Assembly (NCBI RefSeq): GCF_003057745.1
Contig: NZ_QBJD02000002.1
Coordinates: forward strand, 248,001 to 312,000
Reading direction: 5' to 3'
Length of the DNA: 64,000 nt
DNA from: Enterobacter sp. RIT418
Lineage (GTDB): Bacteria; Pseudomonadota; Gammaproteobacteria; Enterobacterales; Enterobacteriaceae
In this document: positions 40,673-52,840 of the stretch, one piece after another
How positions within the stretch are numbered: position 1 is the first letter of the stretch
Layout: each line of letters begins with the position of its first letter
Notes under the pieces: generated by a model
The model's input: only the letters and a program-made list of their open reading frames with translations
Databases searched by the model: none
Told to the model about the DNA's origin: nothing
Program-made: the position numbers and the translations under genes

Positions 40673-41404
40673 ATGCGCATTCCCCGCATCTACCATCCTG
40701 AACTGATTACCGCAGGCCGTGAAATCGCCCTGTCTGATGACGCCGCCAACCACGTGGGCCGCGTGCTGCGCATGGGCGCAGGCCAGGCGATCCAGCTCTT
40801 CGACGGCTCCAACCAGGTGTTCGACGCGGAAATCACGCGCGCCGATAAAAAAAGCGTTCACGTTAACGTCATGCGGGCCGAGGTGGATGACCGCGAATCC
40901 CCGCTGCATATCCACCTGGGCCAGGTGATGTCGCGCGGCGAAAAGATGGAGTTCACCATTCAGAAATCCATCGAGCTGGGCGTAAGCCTCATTACGCCAC
41001 TTTTTTCCGAGCGCTGCGGCGTTAAACTGGATGCAGAACGTCTGAACAAAAAGATCCAGCAGTGGCAGAAAATTGCCATCGCTGCCTGTGAACAGAGCGG
41101 CCGCAACCGTATTCCGGAGATCCGCCCGGCGATGGATCTGGAGGACTGGTGCGCAGAGGAGGAAAGCGGCCTGAAGCTGAACCTTCACCCGCGCGCCAGC
41201 GCCAGCATCAATACGCTGCCGCTGCCCGTTGAGCGCGTGCGCCTGCTGATAGGCCCGGAAGGCGGCCTCTCGGCTGACGAAATTGCGATGACCGCACGCT
41301 ACCAGTTTACTGATATCCTGTTGGGACCTCGCGTTCTGCGCACTGAGACAACGGCGCTCACCGCCATCACCGCGCTACAGGTGCGGTTTGGCGATCTGGG
41401 TTGA
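40673..41404 (+). CDS. rsmE: 16S rRNA m3U1498 methyltransferase
   Basis: A 243-aa SPOUT-class methyltransferase with an N-terminal PUA-like domain and the C-terminal knot motif [13 protein letters not shown] and [14 protein letters not shown], which bind S-adenosylmethionine. It methylates U1498 of 16S rRNA. Length and the endA-rsmE-gshB order match E. coli. Confidence 0.95.
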   Translation: MRIPRIYHPELITAGREIALSDDAANHVGRVLRMGAGQAIQLFDGSNQVFDAEITRADKKSVHVNVMRAEVDDRESPLHIHLGQVMSRGEKMEFTIQKSIELGVSLITPLFSERCGVKLDAERLNKKIQQWQKIAIAACEQSGRNRIPEIRPAMDLEDWCAEEESGLKLNLHPRASASINTLPLPVERVRLLIGPEGGLSADEIAMTARYQFTDILLGPRVLRTETTALTAITALQVRFGDLG

Positions 41405-41423
41405 AGCATAAATGGAGAAGAAC

Positions 41424-42371
41424 ATGATCAAGCTCGGCATCGTGATGGACCCCATCGCAAAGATTAACATCAAGAAAGACTCCAGCTTCGCTATGCTGCT
41501 TGAAGCGCAGCGTCGCGGCTATGAGCTTCACTACATGGAGATGAACGATCTCTACCTGATCAACGGTGAAGCCCGCGCGCGTACCCGCATCGTTAACGTC
41601 GAGCAGAACGTCGACAAATGGTACGAATTCGGCAGCGAGCAGGATATTGCCCTCGCCGATCTTAACGTCATCCTGATGCGTAAAGATCCGCCGTTCGACA
41701 CCGAGTATATTTACTGCACCTACATCCTCGAGCGCGCCGAAGAGAAAGGGACGCTGATCGTCAACAAGCCGCAAAGCCTGCGCGACTGTAACGAGAAGCT
41801 CTACACCGCCTGGTTCTCCGACCTGACGCCGGAAACGCTGGTGACCCGCAGCAAAGCGCAGCTGAAAGCCTTCTGGCAGAAGCACGGCGACATCATCATG
41901 AAGCCGCTGGACGGCATGGGCGGCGCGTCGATTTTCCGCGTGAAAGAGGGCGACCCGAACATTGGCGTGATTGCCGAAACGCTTACCGAGCTGGAGACGC
42001 GCTACTGCATGGCGCAGAACTACCTTCCCGCGATTAAGGACGGCGACAAGCGCGTGCTGATCGTCGACGGCGAGCCGGTACCTTACTGCCTGGCGCGTAT
42101 TCCGCAGGGCGGTGAAACCCGCGGCAATCTGGCCGCCGGTGGCCGCGGCGAGCCGCGTCCGCTGAGCGAAAGCGACTGGGAAATTGCCCGCCGCGTGGGC
42201 CCAACCCTGAAGGCCAAAGGGCTTATCTTCGTCGGGCTGGACATCATCGGCGACCGCCTGACGGAAGTAAACGTCACCAGCCCAACCTGCATCCGCGAAA
42301 TCGAAGCGGAGTTTCCGGTGTCAATCACCGGCATGCTGATGGACGCCATCGAAAAACGGATACAGAAGTAA
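41424..42371 (+). CDS. gshB: Glutathione synthetase
   Basis: A 315-aa ATP-grasp ligase that joins gamma-glutamylcysteine and glycine. The N-terminal domain starts [12 protein letters not shown]; the ATP-grasp part has [14 protein letters not shown] and the glycine-rich loop [20 protein letters not shown]. The ATG at 41424 follows GGAGAAG and matches the E. coli start; an ATG four codons earlier would contain that ribosome site. Confidence 0.95.
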   Translation: MIKLGIVMDPIAKINIKKDSSFAMLLEAQRRGYELHYMEMNDLYLINGEARARTRIVNVEQNVDKWYEFGSEQDIALADLNVILMRKDPPFDTEYIYCTYILERAEEKGTLIVNKPQSLRDCNEKLYTAWFSDLTPETLVTRSKAQLKAFWQKHGDIIMKPLDGMGGASIFRVKEGDPNIGVIAETLTELETRYCMAQNYLPAIKDGDKRVLIVDGEPVPYCLARIPQGGETRGNLAAGGRGEPRPLSESDWEIARRVGPTLKAKGLIFVGLDIIGDRLTEVNVTSPTCIREIEAEFPVSITGMLMDAIEKRIQK

Positions 42372-42453
42372 CCCACCAAAGAGTGACAGCGTTGCCGTTT
42401 CTCAGCATACTGGACGCTGTCGCTTTTTAAACCAGGAAACAGACCCTCTGACA

Positions 42454-43014
42454 ATGAATTTACAGCATCACTTTCTTATTGCCATGCCTGCACTCCAGGA
42501 CCCTATTTTCCGCCGCGCGGTCGTTTATATTTGTGAGTACAACGAAGATGGCGCGATGGGGATTATCATCAATAAGCCGCTGGAAAACCTTCAGGTAGAA
42601 GGGATTCTGGATAAGCTGAAAATCACGGCGGACGCGCGTTTACCGGAGATCCGTCTTGATAAACCGGTGATGCTGGGCGGGCCACTCGCAGAAGATCGTG
42701 GTTTTATCCTGCATACGCCGCCGGTCTTTTCTTCAAGCATTCGCATCTCTGATAACACCGTGATTACCACCTCCCGGGACGTGCTGGAAACGCTGGGCAC
42801 CGCGGAACAGCCTTCCGAAGTGCTGGTTGCCCTGGGCTATTCCTCATGGGAAAAGGGCCAGCTTGAGCAGGAAATTCTGGATAACGCCTGGCTGACGGCC
42901 CCCGCAGATATGAACATCCTGTTTAAAACGCCTATCGCCGATCGCTGGCGCGACGCGGCGAAGCTGATTGGCATCGATATCCTGACCATGCCCGGCGTGG
43001 CGGGACACGCATAA
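42454..43014 (+). CDS. yqgE: YqgE/AlgH family protein
   Basis: A 186-aa cytoplasmic protein of the UPF0301 (YqgE/AlgH) family, recognised from [20 protein letters not shown] and [11 protein letters not shown]. The molecular function is not established. Its stop codon overlaps the ruvX start by one base (TAATG), as in E. coli. Confidence 0.93.
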   Translation: MNLQHHFLIAMPALQDPIFRRAVVYICEYNEDGAMGIIINKPLENLQVEGILDKLKITADARLPEIRLDKPVMLGGPLAEDRGFILHTPPVFSSSIRISDNTVITTSRDVLETLGTAEQPSEVLVALGYSSWEKGQLEQEILDNAWLTAPADMNILFKTPIADRWRDAAKLIGIDILTMPGVAGHA

Positions 43015-43430
43015 TGAGCGGAACCCTCCTCGCCTTTGATTTCGGCACCAAAAGCATCGGCGTTGCCATCGGCCAGCGCATTACCGGCACCGCGCGTCCG
43101 CTGACGGCGATAAAAGCGCAGGACGGCACGCCCGACTGGTCGCTGATCGAACGTCTGCTGAAAGAGTGGCAGCCCGATGAGGTAATCGTCGGCCTTCCGC
43201 TTAACATGGACGGCACCGAACAGCCGCTCACCGCACGCGCCCGTAAGTTTGCCAACAAGATCCACGGCCGCTTTGGTTCGGTGGTGAAGCTGCACGATGA
43301 GCGCCTGAGCACCGTTGAAGCCCGCGCCGGGCTGTTTGAGCACGGTGGTTTCCGCGCGCTCAACAAGGGCAGCGTGGATTCCGCCTCAGCGGTGATCATT
43401 CTCGAAAGCTATTTCGAGCAGGGCTACTGA
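43014..43430 (+). CDS. ruvX: Putative pre-16S rRNA nuclease / RuvX
   Basis: A 138-aa RNase H-fold protein with the YqgF motifs [28 protein letters not shown] and the acidic [10 protein letters not shown] end. E. coli YqgF takes part in maturing the 5' end of 16S rRNA; a Holliday junction role has also been proposed. It is coupled to yqgE and its end overlaps the convergent yggR by seven bases. Confidence 0.94.
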   Translation: MSGTLLAFDFGTKSIGVAIGQRITGTARPLTAIKAQDGTPDWSLIERLLKEWQPDEVIVGLPLNMDGTEQPLTARARKFANKIHGRFGSVVKLHDERLSTVEARAGLFEHGGFRALNKGSVDSASAVIILESYFEQGY

Positions 43431-44416
43431 CCGCGCGATATCCGCCCCTGCGCGCGGCGCTCGGCAAGGCTTTGCTCAAAATTCTGCATTCCCACCTGCA
43501 GTCCGGTCTGAATCACGCCGGGCAGCTGGTGCGTCTTTCCTTCGCGGATGAGATTCGCAACCGCTGAGGTATTGATCAGCAGCTCAAAAATCCCCACTCG
43601 TCCGCCCTGCACGTCCGGAAGCAGCTTTTGCGCCAGCACCGCGCGGAGGCTTCCTGCAAGCTGATGACGCACGGGATCTTTTTCCTCGGCGGGAAAGGTA
43701 TCCACCAGACGCTCAACCGCCTGCGCCGCGCCCCGCGTGTGCAGGGTCGCCAGCACCAGATGTCCGGTTTCCGCCGCCGTGAGGGCCAGGCGTATGGTTT
43801 CGCTGTCGCGCAGTTCGCCGAGTAAAATCACGTCCGGATCTTCACGCAGCGCGCCGCGCAGGGCGTCAGAGAAGGAAGGCGCGTGCTGCCCCACCTCCCT
43901 CTGCTGGATGAGGCAGCGCTCGCTCTGATAAACAAACTCGACCGGATCTTCCAGCGTCAGGATATGCCCGTCGGTGTGGTGGTTGAGAAAATCGACCATC
44001 GCGGCAAGCGTGGTGGACTTCCCGCTGCCGGTCGCTCCAGTGACTAAAATCAGCCCGCTCTCGCTGGATAGCAGCTCGGGCAGCGCCCGCGGTGCGCCAA
44101 GCGATGAAAGCTGCGGGCAGGCCAGCGGCAGCAGGCGCAACGCCACCGACGCTCCCTTCATGTGCTTAAACGCGCTGCCGCGCAGGCGCTGAAGGTTGGC
44201 AAGCATGACCGAAAAATCGACCTGCCCGTTCGCCCACCAGGCCCCCTGCTGCTCGTCGTTAAGCCAGTTTTTTAATAACGCCTCAACGTCGGGAGGCGGA
44301 AACGGCGCGGGTTCAAGCCTGCCGAGCCTGCGCCAGCGCGGCGGCGAATCACTGCACAGGTGTAGATCGGAGACGTTATGCTTTACACTAAGCGCCACCA
44401 TTTCTTCCAAAACCAT
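43424..44416 (-). CDS. yggR: PilT-like ATPase YggR
   Basis: A 330-aa secretion-type ATPase. Walker A is [14 protein letters not shown] near residue 130, followed by the EDPVEF Asp box, Walker B ([12 protein letters not shown]) and the His box ([10 protein letters not shown]). It resembles PilT retraction ATPases, but no pilus genes lie nearby, as in E. coli. The ATG at 44416 after GAGGATGA matches E. coli; a longer frame reaching 44545 would overlap divergent yggS. Confidence 0.9.
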   Translation of the reverse strand: MVLEEMVALSVKHNVSDLHLCSDSPPRWRRLGRLEPAPFPPPDVEALLKNWLNDEQQGAWWANGQVDFSVMLANLQRLRGSAFKHMKGASVALRLLPLACPQLSSLGAPRALPELLSSESGLILVTGATGSGKSTTLAAMVDFLNHHTDGHILTLEDPVEFVYQSERCLIQQREVGQHAPSFSDALRGALREDPDVILLGELRDSETIRLALTAAETGHLVLATLHTRGAAQAVERLVDTFPAEEKDPVRHQLAGSLRAVLAQKLLPDVQGGRVGIFELLINTSAVANLIREGKTHQLPGVIQTGLQVGMQNFEQSLAERRAQGRISRGQ

Positions 44417-44432
44417 ACGATCATCCTCTGAA

Positions 44433-45134
44433 ATGAACGACATTGCGCATAACCTGGCACAGGTCCGGGATAAAATCTCAGCCGCTGCAACGCGTTGCGG
44501 CCGTGCTTCAGAAGAAATTACGTTACTTGCAGTCAGCAAAACCAAGCCTGCGAGCGCTATCGCAGAAGCGATTGCCGCCGGGCAGCGTGCGTTTGGCGAA
44601 AACTATGTGCAGGAAGGCGTGGATAAAATTCTGCACTTTCGTGAGACGGAGAATACCGATCTGGAGTGGCACTTTATTGGCCCGCTGCAGTCGAACAAAA
44701 GCCGTCTGGTGGCAGAGCATTTTGACTGGTGCCACACCATTGATCGTCTGAAGATAGCCACTCGTTTGAACGAACAGCGCCCGGCAACAATGCCTGCACT
44801 TAACGTGCTGATTCAAATCAACATCAGCGATGAAAACAGCAAGTCCGGCATTGCGCTTGACGAGCTGGATGCGCTGGCCGCCGAGGTGGCTGCGCTGCCG
44901 CAGCTAACCCTGCGCGGGCTGATGGCCATCCCCGCACCTGAGTCAAGTTATGAAAGGCAGTTTGCCGTGGCACGGCAAATGGCTGTAGCATTTGAGGCGC
45001 TTAAAGCGCGCTATCAAACGGTAGACACGCTTTCTCTGGGCATGTCGGATGATATGGACGCCGCCATCGCGGCAGGCAGCACTATGGTGCGCATCGGTAC
45101 GGCAATTTTCGGTGCGCGCGACTACTCCAAATAA
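44433..45134 (+). CDS. yggS: PLP homeostasis protein YggS
   Basis: A 233-aa pyridoxal-phosphate-binding protein with the fold-III barrel; the PLP lysine is in LLAVSKTKP, and HFIGPLQSNK and the MGMSDDMDAAIAAGSTMVRIG-like phosphate-binding end are present. It balances PLP and amino acid pools. The start at 44433 is 16 bases from divergent yggR and matches E. coli. Confidence 0.94.
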   Translation: MNDIAHNLAQVRDKISAAATRCGRASEEITLLAVSKTKPASAIAEAIAAGQRAFGENYVQEGVDKILHFRETENTDLEWHFIGPLQSNKSRLVAEHFDWCHTIDRLKIATRLNEQRPATMPALNVLIQINISDENSKSGIALDELDALAAEVAALPQLTLRGLMAIPAPESSYERQFAVARQMAVAFEALKARYQTVDTLSLGMSDDMDAAIAAGSTMVRIGTAIFGARDYSK

Positions 45135-45155
45135 TAAGGAAAACTGAGGAACGCC

Positions 45156-45722
45156 ATGAAGACGTTGACTTTCCTGCTCTCAACGGTCATTGAACTGTAC
45201 ACGATGGCGCTTTTGCTGCGCGTCTGGATGCAGTGGGCCCGCGTTGATTTTTACAACCCATTCTCGCAGTTTGTGGTGAAAATTACCCAGCCAGTGGTTG
45301 GGCCGCTGCGCCGCATTATTCCTGCGATGGGGCCCATCGACAGTTCCTCCCTGCTGGTGGCCTTTATCCTTAGCGTGATCAAGGCCATCGTGCTGTTTAT
45401 GGTCATCACCTTCCAGCCGATCATCTGGATCGCCGCCGTTCTCATTCTGGTGAAAACCGTCGGGCTGCTGATCTTCTGGGTGCTGCTGGTGATGGCGATC
45501 ATGAGCTGGGTAAGCCAGGGCCGTAGCCCGGTGGAATACGCGCTGATCCAGCTGGCCGAGCCGCTGCTGCGCCCGATCCGTAACCTGCTCCCTTCCATGG
45601 GCGGCATTGATTTCTCGCCGATGATCCTTGTCCTGCTGCTGTACGTGGCGAACATGGGGATCGCCGAACTGCTGCAGGCCACGGGCGACATGCTGCTGCC
45701 GGGGCTGTGGATGGCGCTATGA
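45156..45722 (+). CDS. yggT: YggT-family membrane protein
   Basis: A 188-aa inner-membrane protein with two YGGT repeats, each with paired hydrophobic segments (first around residues 1-70, second around 95-185) and a [23 protein letters not shown] segment. The function is not established; some studies link the family to osmotic tolerance and membrane protein placement. Its stop overlaps the yggU start (ATGA). Confidence 0.92.
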   Translation: MKTLTFLLSTVIELYTMALLLRVWMQWARVDFYNPFSQFVVKITQPVVGPLRRIIPAMGPIDSSSLLVAFILSVIKAIVLFMVITFQPIIWIAAVLILVKTVGLLIFWVLLVMAIMSWVSQGRSPVEYALIQLAEPLLRPIRNLLPSMGGIDFSPMILVLLLYVANMGIAELLQATGDMLLPGLWMAL

Positions 45723-46015
45723 GTGCGGTGAGCGCCTGCGCTGACGGGCTGGTTTTACGGCTGTATATTCAGCCGAAGGCCAGCCGCGACAGCATTGTTG
45801 GCCTGCATGGCGACGAGCTAAAAGTCGCCATTACCGCCCCGCCGGTGGACGGCCAGGCCAATGCGCACCTGACCAAATATCTGGCAAAACAGTTTCGCGT
45901 CGCCAAAAGCAACGTCATCATTGAAAAGGGCGATCTTGGGCGACATAAACAGGTAAAAATCCTTAATCCGCAAGCAATCCCGACGGAAGTCGCGGCTCTG
46001 ACAGAACAGGACTAA
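45719..46015 (+). CDS. yggU: UPF0235 family protein YggU
   Basis: A 98-aa small soluble protein recognised from [20 protein letters not shown] and [13 protein letters not shown]. No function is established. The ATG at 45719 overlaps the yggT stop by four bases, which decides between it and an ATG four codons earlier. It runs into rdgB after three bases. Confidence 0.92.
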   Translation: MSAVSACADGLVLRLYIQPKASRDSIVGLHGDELKVAITAPPVDGQANAHLTKYLAKQFRVAKSNVIIEKGDLGRHKQVKILNPQAIPTEVAALTEQD

Positions 46016-46018
46016 CCC

Positions 46019-46612
46019 ATGCAGAACGTTGTTCTCGCTACCGGTAACGCCGGTAAAGTGCGCGAGCTGGCCTCGCTTTTAAATGATTTTGGGCTGGACG
46101 TGGTGGCGCAAACCGAGCTTGGCGTTGATTCCGCTGAAGAGACGGGCCTGACGTTTATCGAAAACGCGATCCTGAAGGCTCGCCACGCCGCGCAGATCAC
46201 GGGCCTGCCCGCGATCGCTGACGACTCCGGCCTGGCCGTAGATTACCTCGGCGGCGCGCCGGGTATTTACTCCGCCCGCTATTCCGGCGAGGACGCGACC
46301 GACCAGCAGAATCTTGAAAAGCTGCTGGTTGCCCTGAAGGACGTGCCGGACGAGCAGCGCACCGCGCAGTTTCACTGCGTGCTGGTCTACATGCGCCACG
46401 CGGAAGATCCGACGCCGATCGTTTGCCACGGCAGCTGGCCGGGCGTGATTACCCGCGAAGCGGCGGGCAGCGGCGGCTTTGGCTATGATCCGATTTTCTT
46501 TGTCCCGACCGAGGGCAAAACCGCTGCGGAGCTGACCCGCGAAGAAAAAAGCGCGATTTCCCACCGCGGGCGCGCGCTGAAACTGTTACTGGAAGCGTTA
46601 CGTAATGGCTAA
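46019..46612 (+). CDS. rdgB: dITP/XTP pyrophosphatase
   Basis: A 197-aa Ham1-family enzyme with the phosphate-binding [28 protein letters not shown] and [11 protein letters not shown] motifs. It removes non-standard purine nucleotides from the pool. It overlaps hemW by eight bases, as in the E. coli operon. Confidence 0.96.
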   Translation: MQNVVLATGNAGKVRELASLLNDFGLDVVAQTELGVDSAEETGLTFIENAILKARHAAQITGLPAIADDSGLAVDYLGGAPGIYSARYSGEDATDQQNLEKLLVALKDVPDEQRTAQFHCVLVYMRHAEDPTPIVCHGSWPGVITREAAGSGGFGYDPIFFVPTEGKTAAELTREEKSAISHRGRALKLLLEALRNG

Positions 46613-47753
46613 TTTGCCGCCTTTGAGTCTCTATATTCACATCCCGTGGTGCGTGCAGAAATGCCCGTACTGCGATTTCAACTCGCACGCGCTGAAGGGC
46701 GAAGTGCCGCACGATGACTACGTTGCGCATCTGCTGGCCGACCTGGACGCCGATGTACCTTACGCACAGGGACGTGAAGTTAAGACCATCTTTATCGGCG
46801 GCGGTACGCCGAGCCTGCTGTCAGGCCCGGCGATGCAAACGCTGCTGGACGGCGTGCGTGCGCGCCTGAACCTGGCAGCGGATGCTGAAATTACGATGGA
46901 AGCCAACCCCGGCACCGTTGAGGCCGATCGCTTTGTCGACTATCAGCGCGCGGGCGTGAACCGCATCTCCATCGGCGTGCAGAGCTTTAGCGAGCCGAAG
47001 CTGAAGCGCCTGGGTCGCATCCACGGCCCGGAAGAGGCGAAGCGCGCGGCAAATCTGGCGACGGGGCTGGGTCTTCGCAGCTTTAACCTGGATTTGATGC
47101 ACGGCCTGCCGGACCAGTCTCTGGAAGAGGCGCTGGACGACCTGCGCCAGGCGATTGCGCTGAACCCGCCGCATCTGTCCTGGTATCAGCTGACCATTGA
47201 GCCGAACACGCTGTTTGGCTCGCGCCCGCCGGTGCTGCCGGACGACGACGCGCTGTGGGATATCTTCGAGCAGGGCCACCAGCTTCTGACCGCGGCGGGC
47301 TACCAGCAGTACGAAACGTCCGCCTACGCGAAGCCGGGCTACCAGTGTCAGCACAACCTGAACTACTGGCGCTTTGGCGACTATCTGGGGATTGGCTGCG
47401 GCGCACACGGCAAGGTGACCTTCCCGGACGGACGCATTCTGCGCACCGCCAAGACGCGCCACCCGCGCGGGTATATGGAAGGGCGCTATCTGGAACGCAG
47501 CCACGACGTCGAGGCCGCGGATAAGCCGTTTGAGTTCTTTATGAACCGCTTCCGCCTGCTGGAAGCCGCGCCGCGCGCGGAGTTCTCTCTCTACACCGGA
47601 CTGCCGGAAACGGTGATCCGCCCGCAGATTGACGAAGCGCTAGTGCAGGGGTATCTCACCGAGTGTGATGAATACTGGCAGATCACCGAGCACGGCAAGC
47701 TGTTCTTAAACTCCCTTCTCGAGCTGTTCCTCGCCGAAGATCCTGAAAGCTGA
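46605..47753 (+). CDS. hemW: Radical SAM heme chaperone HemW
   Basis: A 382-aa radical SAM protein. The [4Fe-4S] motif CxxxCxxC is CVQKCPYC near residue 16, followed by [10 protein letters not shown] (SAM binding). HemW is related to coproporphyrinogen dehydrogenase HemN but acts as a heme chaperone. The C-terminal extension ([13 protein letters not shown] ... [11 protein letters not shown]) is typical. Four residues longer than the E. coli protein. Confidence 0.94.
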   Translation: MANLPPLSLYIHIPWCVQKCPYCDFNSHALKGEVPHDDYVAHLLADLDADVPYAQGREVKTIFIGGGTPSLLSGPAMQTLLDGVRARLNLAADAEITMEANPGTVEADRFVDYQRAGVNRISIGVQSFSEPKLKRLGRIHGPEEAKRAANLATGLGLRSFNLDLMHGLPDQSLEEALDDLRQAIALNPPHLSWYQLTIEPNTLFGSRPPVLPDDDALWDIFEQGHQLLTAAGYQQYETSAYAKPGYQCQHNLNYWRFGDYLGIGCGAHGKVTFPDGRILRTAKTRHPRGYMEGRYLERSHDVEAADKPFEFFMNRFRLLEAAPRAEFSLYTGLPETVIRPQIDEALVQGYLTECDEYWQITEHGKLFLNSLLELFLAEDPES

Positions 47754-47809
47754 ATCAGGATTTTGCATCCCGCTCTGCCGGCTGAAGGAAAGGCTGGCAG
47801 AGTGTGGGG

Positions 47810-48172
47810 ATGGAAATAATTCGTTCATACGCAAAGCAGCTCAGACGCGAGCTGACACAGGAAGAGAGACGGCTTTGGTATTTACTGCGCAGCCGCCGTT
47901 TCGAAAATTATAAGTTTCGCCGACAGCACCCGGTAGGTAACTACATTCTGGATTTCGCCTGCTGCGCGGCTCGGCTGGCCGTTGAGCTGGATGGAGGACA
48001 ACACGATGAAAATCAGGAATACGATCGCCAAAGGACGATTTGGCTGAATGCCAAAGGCTGGCATGTGATTCGCTTCTGGAACAACGAACTGTGGAATAAC
48101 GAAGAAGCAGTGTTAGAAAAGATCCTTGAGATGCTTCAAGCGCTGCAACCCTCACCCCGGCCCTCTCCCTGA
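47810..48172 (+). CDS. DUF559 (Vsr-like) endonuclease-domain protein
   Basis: A 120-aa protein (two codons longer from an ATG at 47804) of the DUF559 family, which has the restriction-endonuclease/Vsr fold. Visible family features are LTQEERRLWYLLRSRR, FRRQHPVGNYILDFAC (Asp), LAVELDGGQH (Glu, Asp) and WHVIRFWNNEL. The cellular role is unknown. The last nine residues, LQPSPRPSP, and the stop codon are encoded by the GC-rich inverted repeat at 48149. It is absent from this position in E. coli and looks like a small accessory gene between hemW and yggN. Confidence 0.85.
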   Translation: MEIIRSYAKQLRRELTQEERRLWYLLRSRRFENYKFRRQHPVGNYILDFACCAARLAVELDGGQHDENQEYDRQRTIWLNAKGWHVIRFWNNELWNNEEAVLEKILEMLQALQPSPRPSP

Positions 48173-48261
48173 AAGGGAGAGGGAGTAACCCATTGAAGAA
48201 GGTTAAGGTGAGGGAGCAAACCATCCCCTCGCCCCTTTGGGGAGAGGGTTAGGGTGAGGGG
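48149..48261. repeat. GC-rich inverted repeat, copy B
   Basis: The first unit (48149-48184) contains the DUF559 stop codon and the hairpin CCCTCTCCCTGAAAGGGAGAGGG; it is followed by a TTAAGGTGAGGGAGCAAACC end. A second inverted unit (48225-48261) matches copy A closely. It separates the convergent DUF559 and yggN genes and may end both transcripts. Confidence 0.85.
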
Positions 48262-48270
48262 CGAAGTGAA

Positions 48271-48987
48271 TTACTTCAGCGTCCCCACCAGCGCCTTCCG
48301 GCTGTCTTCCAGCGACACCACGCGCTGGCACACGTCTTTGCCGAACTGCTGGAAATCTGCTTCCTGATTCTTCCACTCGTTCTGAATCGAGGTCTGCAAG
48401 CCGCCCAGGCTGCCCAGCACGCCCTGCAGCGGGTTACCGCCGCCTTTCAGCACGGCTTTCGCGCCCATTTCGTTAATGCTGTCCTGCAGGATGCCGCCCA
48501 TCGCCTGGTTCACCAGGTTTTGCCCGTCGGCGCGAACCTCATCAATCGCCTTGTAGTGGAACGTCAGGCCGTCGGTGCGGTGCTCGATAATGCGGTTCAT
48601 CTGCTCTTTGAGCTGCTTGTCCAGCTTCGTCAGGCGGGTGCGCATGTTGCTGCTCTCACCCACCTCTTTGGTGATGATCTTATCCAGCGCCACGCGGCTT
48701 TTCTCAACGCGGCTTAATGCGCCCTGGTCAATCCACGGCAGCGCGGTGCGCAGTTCGGCCTGGTAATCTTTCGCCTGCTCGCGCTGTGCGGCGGTCAGGT
48801 TATACGCTTTGCCGTTAAAGGTCACGCTGCCGTCCGGGGTAATCACCAGATTGCCGTTCTCGCCTTTGACCTGCACGGTTTGCGGGCTTAACACCACGTC
48901 GTCACGCGGGGTGACGCTACATTGATAATCCGCATGAGCGGTGGTTCCGATTGCCATTAAAGCAACAGCCAGCAACGTTTTGCGCAT
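48271..48987 (-). CDS. yggN: YggN, DUF2884 periplasmic protein
   Basis: A 238-aa exported protein with a signal peptide (MRKTLLAVALMAIGTTAHA) and the conserved DYQCSVTPRDDV start of mature YggN. The middle part is helical and charged. No function is established. The ATG at 48987 begins the signal peptide; an upstream TTG is less likely. It lies downstream of yggL on the same strand, with a hairpin between. Confidence 0.92.
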   Translation of the reverse strand: MRKTLLAVALMAIGTTAHADYQCSVTPRDDVVLSPQTVQVKGENGNLVITPDGSVTFNGKAYNLTAAQREQAKDYQAELRTALPWIDQGALSRVEKSRVALDKIITKEVGESSNMRTRLTKLDKQLKEQMNRIIEHRTDGLTFHYKAIDEVRADGQNLVNQAMGGILQDSINEMGAKAVLKGGGNPLQGVLGSLGGLQTSIQNEWKNQEADFQQFGKDVCQRVVSLEDSRKALVGTLK

Positions 48988-49009
48988 CTTAAACACTCCC
49001 TCAGACAAA

Positions 49010-49033
49010 ATGGGCCAGCTTATGCTGGCCCCT
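49010..49033 (-). terminator. Terminator between yggL and yggN
   Basis: On the reverse strand GGGCCAGC-ATAA-GCTGGCCC is an 8-bp stem followed by ATTTTG. It lies 12 bases after the yggL stop codon and just before yggN, so it probably ends most trmB-yggL transcripts. Confidence 0.65.
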
Positions 49034-49044
49034 TACTTGCTTTA

Positions 49045-49371
49045 TTAGTCCCACCAAACGTCGAAAAGTTCGCTGATGCGAACATCTTCCGCCTTGTGGT
49101 CTTCAAGCCATTTGCGCACCAGCGCCTGATGTTCTTCGGTGCATTTTCCCACTTCCTGGGTGCAGATCAGCCCTTCCCACGCGAGGTAGCCGCTACCGTC
49201 AAAGGCCAGCTTGTTCGGCTCGATCACGTCGTTGATGAACGCATCAACGTCCTGGTCGATCTGCTCAACGCTGGTGCCTTCCGGGAAACGCCACGCAACG
49301 GAGAAACCGATTTCCTGGAATTCTTCGATGTGCATTTTTTTACGCAGACGACGGCTACGATTCTTTGCCAT
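49045..49371 (-). CDS. yggL: YggL, DUF469 ribosome-associated protein
   Basis: A 108-aa protein matching E. coli YggL end to end, from [15 protein letters not shown] to SELFDVWWD. The basic N terminus suits RNA binding; YggL has been linked to the 50S subunit. The start at 49371 overlaps the trmB stop codon by one base, so the two are translationally coupled. Confidence 0.93.
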   Translation of the reverse strand: MAKNRSRRLRKKMHIEEFQEIGFSVAWRFPEGTSVEQIDQDVDAFINDVIEPNKLAFDGSGYLAWEGLICTQEVGKCTEEHQALVRKWLEDHKAEDVRISELFDVWWD

Positions 49372-50090
49372 TATTTTACCCTCTCGAACATTAAGTCCCA
49401 TACGCCGTGGCCAAGACGATGGCCACGCTGTTCAAATTTCGTTACCGGACGTGAGTCCGGACGCGGTACATAGTCGTTGCTTGCAGACTGGTTTTTATAC
49501 CCGTCCAGAGACGACATCACTTCCAGCATGTGCTCTGCATAAGGTTCCCAGTCGGTCGCCATATGGAAAACGCCGCCCAGCTTTAGCTTACTTTTCAGCA
49601 GCTCTGCAAACGGCGCCTGAACGATACGGCGTTTATTATGACGCGCTTTGTGCCATGGGTCAGGGAAAAAGAGCTGAACCATGTTCAAAGAATTGTCAGG
49701 AATCATTTTGTGCAGCACTTCCACCGCGTCGTGACACATCACGCGCAGGTTCTCAACGCCCTCTTCGTGCGCCGTTGCCAGGCATGCGCCTACGCCCGGC
49801 GAGTGCACCTCAATGCCGAGGAAATTCTGCTCCGGGCGCGCTTTCGCCATGGTCACCAGCGAGGTGCCCATGCCAAAGCCGATCTCCAGCGTCACGGGCG
49901 CATCGCGGCCAAACAGCTCGGTAAAGTCGAGCGGCTGCTCGCTGAACTCAACGCCCATCACCGGCCAGTAGTTGTCCAGCGCGTGTTGCTGCCCTTTTGT
50001 CAGGCGGCCCTGACGGCGGACAAAGCTGCGAATCCGGCGCAGCGGGCGACCGTTTTCATCAAATTCCGGTGAAATGACGTCGTTTTTCAT
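49371..50090 (-). CDS. trmB: tRNA (guanine-N7)-methyltransferase
   Basis: A 239-aa SAM-dependent methyltransferase that makes m7G46 in tRNA. Motifs: [12 protein letters not shown] (SAM binding), [11 protein letters not shown] and the family signature [17 protein letters not shown]. The start at 50090 ([10 protein letters not shown]) matches E. coli; a longer frame to 50132 is not needed. It is divergent from mutY with 138 bases between. Confidence 0.95.
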   Translation of the reverse strand: MKNDVISPEFDENGRPLRRIRSFVRRQGRLTKGQQHALDNYWPVMGVEFSEQPLDFTELFGRDAPVTLEIGFGMGTSLVTMAKARPEQNFLGIEVHSPGVGACLATAHEEGVENLRVMCHDAVEVLHKMIPDNSLNMVQLFFPDPWHKARHNKRRIVQAPFAELLKSKLKLGGVFHMATDWEPYAEHMLEVMSSLDGYKNQSASNDYVPRPDSRPVTKFEQRGHRLGHGVWDLMFERVK

Positions 50091-50234
50091 AAAAGAGTTG
50101 TCTGCTTGTGAGAGTGTTCGGGAAACGGGCATTATCCAAAGTTAAGGCGTCTATGCAAGCATGGGAAAGATCCGGTTTACAGCGGATGGGCGCTGTGCTG
50201 CAATCTGCGTCCCTGAATATGCGAATCGATGACC

Positions 50235-51287
50235 ATGCAAGCCTCTCAATTTTCAGCCCAGGTGCTGGAATGGTACGACAAATACGGCCGTAAAACCCTG
50301 CCCTGGCAAATTGAAAAAACGCCCTACAAAGTATGGCTCTCCGAGGTGATGTTGCAACAAACGCAGGTTGCAACGGTGATTCCCTATTTCGAACGCTTTA
50401 TGGCGCGCTTTCCTACGGTCACGGATCTGGCGAACGCGCCGCTAGACGAGGTGCTGCACCTGTGGACGGGGCTGGGCTACTACGCCCGCGCGCGCAACCT
50501 GCACAAGGCGGCGCAGCAGGTGGCGACGCGTCATCACGGCAAATTCCCGGAAACCTTCGACGAAGTGGCTGATTTACCCGGCGTCGGGCGCTCAACCGCG
50601 GGCGCCATTCTCTCCCTTTCTTTAGGCAAACATTTCCCGATCCTCGACGGCAACGTGAAGCGCGTGCTCGCCCGCTGCTATGCGGTCGACGGCTGGCCGG
50701 GCAAAAAAGAGGTCGAAAAGCGCCTGTGGGAGATTAGCGAAGACGTTACGCCCGCTAAAGGCGTCGAGCGGTTTAACCAGGCGATGATGGATCTCGGCGC
50801 GATGGTCTGTACCCGCTCAAAGCCGAAGTGCGAGCTCTGCCCGGTCAATAACCTCTGCGTGGCCTACGCCAATCAGTCATGGGCGCAGTATCCGGGCAAA
50901 AAGCCCAAGCAAACGCTGCCGGAGCGCACCGGGTATATGCTGCTGATGCAGCACGGCGATGAAGTCTACCTTGCCCAGCGCCCGCCGAGCGGCCTGTGGG
51001 GTGGTCTATACTGCTTCCCACAGTTTGAAGATGAAACAGCATTACGCGCGTGGCTTGAACAGCGCGGAATCGCTGCCGATAACCTCACGCAGCAGACCGC
51101 GTTTCGCCACACCTTCAGCCATTTCCATCTGGATATTGTGCCTATGTGGCTTCCCGTGTCTTCATTCACCGCCTGCATGGATGAAGGGAGCGGTCTCTGG
51201 TATAACTTAGCGCAACCGCCATCAGTCGGACTGGCGGCTCCCGTGGAGCGCCTGTTACAGCAATTACGTGCTGGTGCAATGGTTTAG
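50235..51287 (+). CDS. mutY: Adenine DNA glycosylase
   Basis: A 350-aa repair enzyme that removes adenine mispaired with 8-oxoguanine. The catalytic Glu is in [10 protein letters not shown], the helix-hairpin-helix with Asp in [11 protein letters not shown]...[10 protein letters not shown], the [4Fe-4S] ligands Cys-x6-Cys-x2-Cys-x5-Cys in [17 protein letters not shown], and the C-terminal Nudix-like domain recognises 8-oxoG. The ATG at 50235 matches E. coli; another ATG lies two codons earlier. Confidence 0.96.
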   Translation: MQASQFSAQVLEWYDKYGRKTLPWQIEKTPYKVWLSEVMLQQTQVATVIPYFERFMARFPTVTDLANAPLDEVLHLWTGLGYYARARNLHKAAQQVATRHHGKFPETFDEVADLPGVGRSTAGAILSLSLGKHFPILDGNVKRVLARCYAVDGWPGKKEVEKRLWEISEDVTPAKGVERFNQAMMDLGAMVCTRSKPKCELCPVNNLCVAYANQSWAQYPGKKPKQTLPERTGYMLLMQHGDEVYLAQRPPSGLWGGLYCFPQFEDETALRAWLEQRGIAADNLTQQTAFRHTFSHFHLDIVPMWLPVSSFTACMDEGSGLWYNLAQPPSVGLAAPVERLLQQLRAGAMV

Positions 51288-51312
51288 CACCGGCAACAAA
51301 AGAGGAATGATT

Positions 51313-52718
<1,406 letters not shown>

Positions 52719-52728
52719 AAAACTAACG

Positions 52729-52809
52729 CCCCTCACCCTAACCCTCTCCCCAGAGGGGAGAGGGAACTTGAACACCCTCTCCCCTCTGGGGAGAGGGCAG
52801 GGTGAGGGG
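52729..52809. repeat. GC-rich inverted repeat, copy C
   Basis: Two inverted units (CCCCTCACCCTAACCCTCTC... and ...GAGAGGGCAGGGTGAGGGG) separated by AACTTGAACA, each with an inner hairpin CTCTCCCCAGAGGGGAGAG. The right flank, AACAAACCGCAC, matches that of copy A. It lies between mltC and the nupG promoter and probably ends the mltC transcript. Confidence 0.85.
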
Positions 52810-52840
52810 AACAAACCGCACCCACTCCCCCCCATACGAA

